DNA from: Chloroflexota bacterium
GTDB lineage: Bacteria > Chloroflexota > Limnocylindria > Limnocylindrales > CSP1-4
DNA length: 6,258 nt
Assembly (NCBI GenBank): GCA_013695505.1
Contig: JACDAH010000256.1
Span: 1-6,258 of the forward strand
Direction of reading: 5' to 3'
Part shown: positions 1 to 6,258 of the stretch, in pieces
Layout: each line of letters begins with the position of its first letter
How positions within the stretch are numbered: position 1 is the stretch's first letter
Notes under the pieces: model-generated
Told to the model about the DNA's origin: nothing
What the model saw: only the letters and a program-made list of their open reading frames with translations
Database searches by the model: none
Made by a program: the position numbers and the translations under genes

Positions 1-185
1 AGGAATGCCACGAGCCCGGAGTCGATCCCGCCTGACAGGCCGAGGACGGCCCGGTCGAACCCGGCTTGGCGGAGCTGGCCACGGATGAACTCGCCGATCA
101 CCCGGCGGGCGACGTCGGTGTCGATCGCGAGCTCGTCGGGGAGCTCGAAAAGTGCGCTCCCGTCGGCGGCGGCAATGGCGCTCAC
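1..185 (-). CDS. nadE: NAD+ synthetase, synthetase (ATP-pyrophosphatase) subunit, partial
   Basis: Catalyses the last step of NAD+ synthesis: nicotinate adenine dinucleotide is adenylated with ATP and amidated with ammonia in the cytoplasm. Only the first 61 residues are in the window; the gene runs off base 1. The PP-loop SGGIDS at residues 51-56, preceded by the strand AVLGL, is the ATP/pyrophosphate-binding signature of the adenine nucleotide alpha-hydrolase fold and is diagnostic with its context. The chosen start is a GTG, 10 bases after the stop of the glutaminase gene upstream. No ATG or other in-frame start lies between, and no good Shine-Dalgarno is visible, so translation is probably coupled to the upstream gene. 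The N-terminus has no glutaminase domain, as in stand-alone NadE, but the neighbour supplies that activity, so the pair probably works as a two-chain glutamine-dependent enzyme. Product is near certain; the exact start is less so. Confidence 0.88.
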   Translation of the reverse strand, partial: MSAIAAADGSALFELPDELAIDTDVARRVIGEFIRGQLRQAGFDRAVLGLSGGIDSGLVAF

Positions 186-195
186 GACCAGGGGC

Positions 196-1164
196 TCAGC
201 GAACGATCTCCGGCCGAAAGCCGATCGGTGGGTGTTCGGGATCGCCCGGGGCGACGTCGAGCCCCGCCGCGGCCAAATCGTCGGAGGTCGAATCGTGGGC
301 CAGGCCGGCCCGCTCGGCGACGATCCGGCTCAGCTCCCGCACCTGGAGCTCCGGCCGTTCGTCCCGGAGGAGCGGCAGCGACAGGCGCTCGCGGCGTAGG
401 TCCGCCAGCGGGACGTCGATCGTGAACAGACCTTCCTCGAATAGCGGGGCGCTGAACAGGGCCTGGCCGTTCGGAGCGATCACCTCCGAGCCGCCCCAGA
501 AGGAGATCGACTCATCGACGCCCACCCGGTTGCAGAAGATCACGACCGAGGTCGTCAGCTGGGCGTAGGTCCGCATCAGCGTCCGCCACGAGGTCGCCGT
601 GCCGAGCCCGACTTCGTTGGTCGCGGCCAGGTCGCGGCCCGGCGAGGACGAGATGTTGATCAGGATCTGGGCGCCGTCGAGGGCAAGCAGCTGGGGCACG
701 GTCAGATGCCAGAAGTCCTCGCACACCGCGAGCCCCACCCCGACCCCCAGCCGCGACGGCGTCGCCCGCAGGAGATCGCCCGCGGCGAAGAACCGCCGCT
801 CGTCGAACAGGCCGTACGTCGGCAGGAAGAGCTTGCGATGGACGTGCCGGATCCAGCCGTCCTCGATCAGGGCGGCTGCGATGAACAGCCGATGATCGGC
901 GGACTCCTCGACGAACGACACGACGGCCGACAGGCCGGTGGTGGCGGCTGCAAGCTCGGCCAGCCGCGGGTCGTCGAGACGGATCGCGACCTCCGACGCG
1001 AGATCCTGGAGCTGGTATCCGGTCAGGCCCAGCTCCGGAAAGACCACCAGGCCGGCGCCCTTGCCACGGGCCTCCTCGATCAGCTCGTGGTGACGGGCGA
1101 GGTTCACGTCGAGCATCCCGAGACGCGGCGCGATCTGGGCCAGGGCAACGGTCAGCGTCTGCAC
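196..1164 (-). CDS. Nitrilase-fold glutaminase subunit of NAD+ synthetase
   Basis: A 322-residue carbon-nitrogen hydrolase, predicted to hydrolyse glutamine and pass ammonia to NadE. The nitrilase-superfamily triad is complete: Glu44 in FPELGLTGY, Lys111 in RKLFLPTYG, and Cys148 in VCEDFW. The stretch KLFLPTYGLFDERRFF (111-126) and the CEDFW motif match the amidase half of glutamine-dependent NAD+ synthetases more closely than general nitrilases or beta-ureidopropionases. In most such enzymes this domain is fused to the synthetase; here it ends with its own stop codon and a roughly 40-residue tail, and the synthetase gene starts 10 bases on. The start is GTG at 1164, giving MQTLTVALAQIAP, the usual first strand of the fold. 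An ATG 11 bases upstream is out of frame. A GGGAG lies 16 bases upstream, too far for a good ribosome site, while a -10-like TATGCT sits 6 bases before the GTG. General C-N hydrolase is the fallback call. Confidence 0.9.
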   Translation of the reverse strand: MQTLTVALAQIAPRLGMLDVNLARHHELIEEARGKGAGLVVFPELGLTGYQLQDLASEVAIRLDDPRLAELAAATTGLSAVVSFVEESADHRLFIAAALIEDGWIRHVHRKLFLPTYGLFDERRFFAAGDLLRATPSRLGVGVGLAVCEDFWHLTVPQLLALDGAQILINISSSPGRDLAATNEVGLGTATSWRTLMRTYAQLTTSVVIFCNRVGVDESISFWGGSEVIAPNGQALFSAPLFEEGLFTIDVPLADLRRERLSLPLLRDERPELQVRELSRIVAERAGLAHDSTSDDLAAAGLDVAPGDPEHPPIGFRPEIVR

Positions 1165-1170
1165 GCCCGG

Positions 1171-1176
1171 AGCATA
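1171..1176 (-). promoter_or_regulatory. Candidate -10 element for a leaderless glutaminase/nadE transcript
   Basis: On the minus strand TATGCT (pattern TAnnnT) ends 6 bases before the GTG start at 1164. That spacing would place transcription initiation at or next to the start codon, as in leaderless mRNAs. No convincing -35 is seen at 16-18 bases (the sequence there is CCCCGC-like), so this is a weak call from position and sequence alone. Confidence 0.4.
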
Positions 1177-1346
1177 GCCGCTCCCGTTCGTGGCGCGGGG
1201 TGAAGAAGACGGTCAGGATCGCCGCCGGCGGGCGTCACCGGGCGGCCCGGACGGTCTCGCGGCTCGGCCTCGGGTGAACACGCAGGGCCGTCCCGGCGGT
1301 ACCTTCCGGCGAGCATCCGACGCATGACAACCTTGCGGTGCACCCG

Positions 1347-1355
1347 TGCTAGGCT
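1347..1355 (+). promoter_or_regulatory. Candidate extended -10 promoter of the ABC transporter operon
   Basis: TGC followed directly by TAGGCT gives the TGn extension plus a TAnnnT hexamer. The nearest -35-like sequence is ATGACA at 1324-1329, with a 20-base spacer, which is long; an extended -10 can tolerate a poor -35. Transcription would start near 1362 and leave a leader of roughly 105 bases before the ATG at 1469. Confidence 0.4.
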
Positions 1356-1457
1356 ACCCGGCACCCGCGACCTGCGGCCCGTGGGCCGATCGCGCGCGGA
1401 ACGGACGCTCCGACCGGGGACTCGCATGCGACGGGTTCCGGCCAATGGAGCCGTTTG

Positions 1458-1463
1458 AGGAGG
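1458..1463 (+). promoter_or_regulatory. Ribosome binding site deciding the binding-protein start
   Basis: A perfect AGGAGG lies 5 bases before ATG 1469. It selects that ATG over the in-frame upstream candidates at 1346 (GTG) and 1445 (ATG). It is the strongest ribosome site in the window, which suits a binding protein made in excess over the permeases. Confidence 0.85.
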
Positions 1464-1468
1464 AGTGC

Positions 1469-3223
1469 ATGTCCCGAACCACGAGGTGGTCGCCACTCGC
1501 CGTACTCGGCGTCGTGGCGATTCTCTTCAGCGCCTGCAACAGTTCGGCGAGTCCATCGCCGAGCTCCGCCGCAGTCGCACCGAGCACGCCGGCCAGCGCA
1601 GGCGCAAGCGCAAGCGCCGGCGCCAGCGTCAGCGCCGAGCCCTACACGGGCACCAGCTATCCGGACACGGCGGTCGATTGCGCGAGCAAACCCGCCGGCT
1701 ACACCGGGGAGTTCAGCCAGATTAAGGCGGTCGACCGCTACACGGTCGAGTTCGACCTCTGCGCCCCCGATGTCGCCTTCCTGAGCAAGATCGCGTTCGC
1801 CACCAACGGCATCCAGGACTCGGATTGGCTCGCCAAGCACGCTCCGGACAAGTCGTACGTCAAGACCGCGAACGGAACCGGCCCGTACATGTTCAAGGAG
1901 TGGGTCTCGGGCGATCACATCACGCTCGAGGCCAATCCGAACTACTGGGGCAAGGACAAGCCGATCGCGAAGACGCTCATCTTCAAGTGGGCGGAGACCG
2001 CGGAGAAGCGCCTCCAGGACCTCCAGGCCGGCAGCGGCACGGCGGACGGGATCGACAATGTCGCGCCTGACGACTTCGACACCGTCAAGAACGATCCGAA
2101 CCTGCAGCTCATCAACCGTGACGCCTTCACGATCCTCTATCTCGGATTCAACGTCGACAAGGCGCCCTGGAACAACGAGAAGGTTCGCCAGGCGATCGCG
2201 ATGGGCATCGACCGCCAGCGGATCAACGACACCTTCAATCCGCCCGGATCGGAAGTCGCCGACTTCTTCACCCCGTGCAGCGTCCCGGGTGCCTGCGAGG
2301 GCGACAAGTGGTACGGCTACGACAAGGCCGCGGCGATTCAGGCCCTGAAGGACGCGAACTTCGACTTCAGCAAGACCTATGACCTGTACTTCCGTCCGAA
2401 GGTTCGCGGCTACTTCCCGAACCCGCCTGGCGTGGCCCAGGACATCCAGGCCCAGTTCAAGGATCTCGGCATCGACCTCAAGGTCCACACCGAGGACAAC
2501 GCCACCTACCTGGGCAACTCGTCGAAGGGCCAGTACTCGTTGTTCCTCCTTGGCTGGGGCGGCGACTATCCCGACATGACGGATTTCGTCGATTACCACT
2601 TCGGCTCCGGCGCCAACGGCGCGTTCGGCAAGAAGTTCGACGACATCACGGCGCTGCTCACACAGGGTGCGTCGGAGCTCGACGCGACCAAACGGCTCGA
2701 CATCTACAAGCAGGCCAACAACCTGATCCGGCAGCACGTTCCGATGATCCCGCTCAACCACGCCGCCTCGGCGGTGGCCTATCAGGCGGATGTCACCGGC
2801 GCCCAGGCGAGCCCGCTCGGCAACGATGTCTTCTGGATCGTCAAGCCCGGCGATCGCGATCAGATCGTCTTCGAGCAGAACGCCGAGACCGCCGGCCTTT
2901 ATTGTGGTGACGAGAGCGATGGCGACTCCCTCCGCAACTGCGAGCAGATCTACGATCCGCTCTACACCTACGCCCCGGGCAAGACGGACGTGATCCCGAA
3001 TCTGGCCACGGAGTGCAAGCCGAATGACGACGGGACGAAGTGGACGTGCTCGCTCGTCCAGGGCGTGAAGTTCCACGACGGCGCCGACTTCGACGCCAAC
3101 GACGTCGTGACGACCTTCGCCGCGCAGTGGGATGCCAAGCATCCGCTGCACGTCGGAAACCTCGGCACGTTCGACTACTTCCCGGGTCTGTTCGGGGGCT
3201 TCCTGAACCCACCCGCTTCGTAG
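1469..3223 (+). CDS. Peptide-type ABC transporter substrate-binding lipoprotein, circularly permuted SBP_bac_5
   Basis: A 584-residue extracytoplasmic solute-binding protein of the DppA/OppA (SBP_bac_5) family that should deliver a peptide, nickel-like or other ligand to the two permeases downstream. A lipoprotein signal (SRTTRW, hydrophobic core, lipobox FSAC with Cys23) is followed by a Ser/Ala/Pro linker to about residue 58. The family landmarks are rotated. Residues 84-97 (IKAVDRYTVEFDL), 136-145 (GTGPYMFKEW), 152-160 (TLEANPNYW), 236-249 (NEKVRQAIAMGIDR) and 424-444 (VPMIPLNHAAS) are the usual middle and C-terminal part. Residues 461-584 then carry the usual N-terminal part: strand DQIVFEQNAE, YDPLYTY, GVKFHDG (532-538) and DANDVVTTF (542-550). 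The chain ends at GGFLNPPAS, which in the usual order precedes the IKAVD segment. Eight cysteines follow Cys23, apparently in pairs. The start is set by AGGAGG. Substrate cannot be read from sequence. Confidence 0.93.
   Translation: MSRTTRWSPLAVLGVVAILFSACNSSASPSPSSAAVAPSTPASAGASASAGASVSAEPYTGTSYPDTAVDCASKPAGYTGEFSQIKAVDRYTVEFDLCAPDVAFLSKIAFATNGIQDSDWLAKHAPDKSYVKTANGTGPYMFKEWVSGDHITLEANPNYWGKDKPIAKTLIFKWAETAEKRLQDLQAGSGTADGIDNVAPDDFDTVKNDPNLQLINRDAFTILYLGFNVDKAPWNNEKVRQAIAMGIDRQRINDTFNPPGSEVADFFTPCSVPGACEGDKWYGYDKAAAIQALKDANFDFSKTYDLYFRPKVRGYFPNPPGVAQDIQAQFKDLGIDLKVHTEDNATYLGNSSKGQYSLFLLGWGGDYPDMTDFVDYHFGSGANGAFGKKFDDITALLTQGASELDATKRLDIYKQANNLIRQHVPMIPLNHAASAVAYQADVTGAQASPLGNDVFWIVKPGDRDQIVFEQNAETAGLYCGDESDGDSLRNCEQIYDPLYTYAPGKTDVIPNLATECKPNDDGTKWTCSLVQGVKFHDGADFDANDVVTTFAAQWDAKHPLHVGNLGTFDYFPGLFGGFLNPPAS
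1594..1636 (+). repeat. Low-complexity Ala/Ser-coding repeat in the lipoprotein linker
   Basis: Imperfect hexamer units of the form GCAAGC/GCCAGC/GCCGGC repeat in frame and encode the alternating Ala-Ser-Gly stretch between the lipidated Cys23 and the folded domain. It is probably a flexible tether that holds the binding protein away from the membrane. The units are degenerate, and the tract could vary in length by slippage. Confidence 0.5.
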
Positions 3224-3239
3224 GTTCGACCGACCATCA

Positions 3240-3271
3240 GAAGGGGGCGCGGCTTCGTCCGCGTCCCCTTC
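3240..3271 (+). terminator. Intergenic hairpin between binding protein and permease genes (attenuator or mRNA stabiliser)
   Basis: An inverted repeat pairs 3240-3252 with 3259-3271: 13 base pairs including one G-U, closing a 6-base loop CTTCGT. It begins 17 bases after the TAG of the binding protein gene and ends 23 bases before the next ATG. No U-run follows (the next bases are CGCCATTCT), so it is not a standard intrinsic terminator. In many importer operons such hairpins block 3' exonucleases or terminate part of the transcripts, giving more binding protein than permease. That role is inferred here. Confidence 0.65.
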
Positions 3272-3285
3272 CGCCATTCTGACGC

Positions 3286-3289
3286 GAGG
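3286..3289 (+). promoter_or_regulatory. Ribosome binding site of permease B
   Basis: GAGG with 5 bases to ATG 3295, located after the intergenic hairpin; it supports 3295 as the start. It is weaker than the AGGAGG of the binding-protein gene. Confidence 0.6.
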
Positions 3290-3294
3290 TCGGG

Positions 3295-4371
<1,077 letters not shown>

Positions 4372-4381
4372 GGACCGGTCG

Positions 4382-5314
4382 ATGAGTGCCGTGATCGAGG
4401 CCGAGCTGGTCGATCCACGGTCGACCTCCAAGGGCATCTGGGGCGACACGCTTGGAAACGTCCTGCGCCAGCGCAACGCGATCGTCGGTCTGGTCATCCT
4501 GATCTTTCTCTTGCTGACCGCTGTCTTCGCCGATCAGATCGCGGCCTATCCGCCCAACCAGGTCCTGCTCGGATCGGTGGCGGGCGTCAAGAAGTCGTCG
4601 CCGCCGTGCATCCATGTCCTCGGTTGCCCGGACGATCGACCGCAGCTGCTGATGGGGACCGATTCCAACGTTCGGGACGTCTTCAGTCGCGTCGTCCACG
4701 GCGCACGGGTGTCGCTGTTCATCGGGTTCGCGACGGTCGGCTTCGCCATCGTCATCGGAACCCTGATCGGGCTGGTGGCCGGCTTTGCCGGCGGCTGGAC
4801 CGACAACATTCTCATGCGCCTGATGGATGTCGTGCTGGTGTTTCCTGCCCTTCTCCTGGCGATCGCCATCGTGACCGCGCTCGGCCAGAGCCTCCTCAAC
4901 GCCCAGCTATCCATCGCCATCGTCGCGATCCCCATCTATGCCCGGATCATGCGTGCCTCCGTCCTCTCGGTGAAGGAGAGCGACTTCGTCACGGCTTCGC
5001 GGGCGCTCGGCGAGAGCCCGGCAGGCATCCTGTTCCGGCGGGTCTTCCCGAACGCGGTCACGCCGCTGATCGTCGCAGGCACCCTCGGCATCGGCGGCGC
5101 CGTGCTCGATGTGGCGGCGCTCTCGTTCCTGGGCTACGGCGCCCAGCCGCCGACTGCCGAGTGGGGCTCGATGATCGGCCTTGACAGCGGCAAGCTCTTC
5201 ACCGCGCCCCACCTGGTGTTCTTTCCCGGCCTCGCCCTCGTCCTGACGGTCTTCGGCTTCAACCTGCTGGGCGACGGGTTGCGCGACGCGCTCGATCCGC
5301 GGCTGAATCGATGA
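4382..5314 (+). CDS. Peptide/nickel-type ABC transporter permease, DppC-like
   Basis: A 310-residue inner-membrane permease that pairs with the DppB-like protein. A polar cytoplasmic N-terminus (1-30) with [10 protein letters not shown] leads into helix 1 (about 34-51), as in DppC/OppC. After an extracytoplasmic loop comes [23 protein letters not shown] written in the family form (MGTD at 91-94, the GARVSL stretch at 107-112). Helices follow near 113-135, 148-168, 176-190, 226-250 and 277-297. The EAA loop at about 200-228 ([10 protein letters not shown], then [10 protein letters not shown]) docks on the ATPase. The end [13 protein letters not shown] is the classic DppC C-terminus. The loop between helices 1 and 2 has a short insertion with the only two cysteines, Cys76 and Cys82. 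The start at 4382 follows from GAGG and from normal family length. Substrate is unknown. Confidence 0.93.
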   Translation: MSAVIEAELVDPRSTSKGIWGDTLGNVLRQRNAIVGLVILIFLLLTAVFADQIAAYPPNQVLLGSVAGVKKSSPPCIHVLGCPDDRPQLLMGTDSNVRDVFSRVVHGARVSLFIGFATVGFAIVIGTLIGLVAGFAGGWTDNILMRLMDVVLVFPALLLAIAIVTALGQSLLNAQLSIAIVAIPIYARIMRASVLSVKESDFVTASRALGESPAGILFRRVFPNAVTPLIVAGTLGIGGAVLDVAALSFLGYGAQPPTAEWGSMIGLDSGKLFTAPHLVFFPGLALVLTVFGFNLLGDGLRDALDPRLNR

Positions 5315-5325
5315 TGCAGGAACCC

Positions 5326-5330
5326 AGGGG
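5326..5330 (+). promoter_or_regulatory. Ribosome binding site of the ATPase gene
   Basis: AGGGG with 9 bases to ATG 5340. It is the only plausible ribosome site for this start, and no other in-frame start occurs between the permease stop and 5340. Confidence 0.5.
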
Positions 5331-5339
5331 CGGCCCCCG

Positions 5340-6258
5340 ATGACGGAGCCGAACCTCGACCTCGAGCACCCGATTGTCGAGGAGCTCGTCCCACCCTCGG
5401 CTCGCCGAGCCAGGCACGAACGAACTGACCGGCCTCTCCTCGAGGTCAGAAGCCTGCGGACGTCCTTCCGCACCCGCGACGGACTCGTGCGGGCCGTCGA
5501 CGGCATCGACTTCCAGGTCGATCGCGGCGAGATCATGGGCCTCGTCGGCGAATCCGGCTGCGGCAAAAGCGTGACGTCACTGTCGATCATGGGCCTCGTC
5601 GCCAAACCCGGCGCGGTCGAGGGCGGCGAGGTCGTCTTCGACGGGCGCGACCTGCTCAAGCTCAAGCCCGACGACATGCGCAAGCTTCGCGGCGATCGCG
5701 TGAGCATGATCTTCCAGCAGCCGCAGTCGTCCCTCAATCCGGTTCGCGACGTCGGACGCCAGATCGCCGAGGTGCTCGAGCTCCACCGCGGAATGAAGCG
5801 GGGCCCGGCCCGCGCCCGAGCGCTGGAGCTGCTCCGAATGGTCGGCGTGCCCGATCCCGAGCGGCGGCTCAAGTCGTACCCGCACGAGATGTCGGGCGGC
5901 ATGGCCCAGCGGGTGATGATCGCGATGGCCCTCGCCTGCGAGCCCGAGCTTCTGATCGCCGACGAGCCCACGACCGCCCTCGACGTGACGATCCAGGCCC
6001 AAATCCTCGACCTGATGCGGAACCTCCGCGAGCAGACCGGGACGGCGATCATCCTGATCACCCACGACCTCGGCGTCGTCGCCGAGATGTGCGATCGGGT
6101 CGCGGTCATGTACGCCGGCGAGATCGTCGAGCAGGCGGACGTCAAGACCCTGTTCCGGAACCCGCTCCACCCCTACACGCGCGGACTGATCGAGTCCATC
6201 CCGGTCGTGGGCCGGGTCCGTGATGAGCTCGCGGTCATCCCGGGCAACGTCCCGAACC
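5340..6258 (+). CDS. Peptide/nickel-type ABC transporter ATP-binding protein, DppD-like, partial at 3' end
   Basis: Cytoplasmic ATPase that powers the importer. The frame stays open from ATG 5340 to the window end (306 residues, stop outside). All ABC motifs are intact: Walker A GESGCGKS at 70-77, Q-loop FQQP at 125-128, signature MSGGMAQR at 184-191, Walker B LLIADEP at 204-210 with catalytic Glu209, and switch His242 in ITHD. The stretch [15 protein letters not shown] (274-288) and PGNVP (301-305) mark the C-terminal oligopeptide/dipeptide domain found in DppD/OppD and DppF/OppF. Gene order and the PGxVP end favour the D type, and an F-type partner is expected just beyond the window. About 32 charged, Pro-rich residues precede the first strand ([11 protein letters not shown] from 33), a longer lead than usual. 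The gene starts 25 bases after the permease stop, bridged by a 10-codon ORF. Confidence 0.93.
   Translation, partial: MTEPNLDLEHPIVEELVPPSARRARHERTDRPLLEVRSLRTSFRTRDGLVRAVDGIDFQVDRGEIMGLVGESGCGKSVTSLSIMGLVAKPGAVEGGEVVFDGRDLLKLKPDDMRKLRGDRVSMIFQQPQSSLNPVRDVGRQIAEVLELHRGMKRGPARARALELLRMVGVPDPERRLKSYPHEMSGGMAQRVMIAMALACEPELLIADEPTTALDVTIQAQILDLMRNLREQTGTAIILITHDLGVVAEMCDRVAVMYAGEIVEQADVKTLFRNPLHPYTRGLIESIPVVGRVRDELAVIPGNVPN

Larger units (their letters stand above)
1165..1468. other. Divergent intergenic control region
   Basis: About 300 bases without a credible gene separate the leftward glutaminase/nadE unit from the rightward transporter operon, so both promoters should lie here. It contains a TATGCT close to the left gene, an extended -10 at 1347-1355 for the right operon, and several perfect palindromes: CCGGGC-G-GCCCGG at 1238-1250, GGTGCACC at 1337-1344 (just upstream of the right -10) and TCGCATGCGA at 1422-1431 in the operon leader. 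Palindromes of this size are common in GC-rich DNA, and none matches an operator I can name. No tRNA, small-RNA terminator or riboswitch fold is recognisable. The open frames crossing this region are extensions or shadows of neighbouring genes. Confidence 0.6.

Noticed and set aside
706..1203. A 165-codon plus-strand frame opposite the glutaminase gene
   Set aside because: It is antisense to a gene with a complete catalytic triad, and its product resembles no family.
1238..1250. The perfect palindrome CCGGGC-G-GCCCGG as a transcription factor operator
   Set aside because: Pure G/C palindromes of this length arise often in such DNA, the copy is single, and it does not overlap either candidate promoter.
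1346..1468. An N-terminal extension of the binding protein from the in-frame GTG at 1346 or ATG at 1445
   Set aside because: It would place polar residues before the lipoprotein signal and overlap the candidate -10. AGGAGG at 1458-1463 fits ATG 1469, and the signal peptide starts there.
1349..3277. A 642-codon open frame on the minus strand opposite the binding-protein gene
   Set aside because: Its translation is dominated by Arg, Val, Glu and Gly repeats typical of antisense reading in GC-rich DNA. The plus strand holds a complete family protein with ribosome site and lipobox.
3240..3280. The intergenic hairpin as a full intrinsic terminator ending the operon
   Set aside because: No U-run follows the stem, and the next genes are the expected partners of the binding protein on the same strand.
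4907..6145. A 412-codon open frame on the minus strand opposite permease C and the ATPase
   Set aside because: The translation is Arg/Ser/Thr-rich with no recognisable domain, and it lies entirely antisense to genes with intact family motifs.

Overview
The window is GC-rich, almost fully coding bacterial DNA with a strong preference for G/C in third codon positions. Two divergent transcription units meet in a gap of about 300 bases. The style of the lipoprotein (a Ser/Ala-rich linker after the lipobox and a solute-binding protein of the SBP_bac_5 family) recalls GC-rich uncultured Chloroflexota such as the Limnocylindria type. An actinobacterium cannot be excluded. The taxonomic guess rests on protein style only, because the window holds no rRNA or tRNA gene.

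Left part, minus strand (1-1164): a glutamine-dependent NAD+ synthetase split into two adjacent genes. The first is a free-standing nitrilase-fold glutaminase with an intact Glu-Lys-Cys triad. Ten bases after it comes the start of a NadE synthetase with the SGGIDS ATP-pyrophosphatase loop, cut by the window edge. Most bacterial enzymes of this kind carry both parts on one chain. The glutaminase gene has a -10-like hexamer six bases before its GTG start and no well-placed Shine-Dalgarno sequence, so it may be leaderless.

Middle (1165-1468): the divergent control region. It holds a candidate extended -10 for the rightward operon, a leader of about 100 bases, and a perfect AGGAGG ribosome binding site.

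Right part, plus strand (1469-6258, running off the edge): a peptide/nickel-type (Opp/Dpp) ABC importer in the order lipoprotein binding protein, permease B, permease C, ATPase D. The ATPase is open at the window end, and the usual second ATPase (F) is expected beyond it. A strong hairpin without a U-tract lies between the binding-protein and first permease genes, where it could raise binding-protein output relative to the membrane parts.

The most notable object is the binding protein. Its SBP_bac_5 landmarks are in rotated order. After the signal peptide it starts in the middle of the fold, runs to the normal C-terminal end, crosses a short linker, and then continues with what is normally the N-terminal part (the strand, the FHDG motif and the DANDVV helix), where it stops. 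This is a circular permutation inside a gene with a normal ribosome binding site, lipobox, stop codon and operon position. The exported loops of this importer also carry paired cysteines in all three exported or membrane components.
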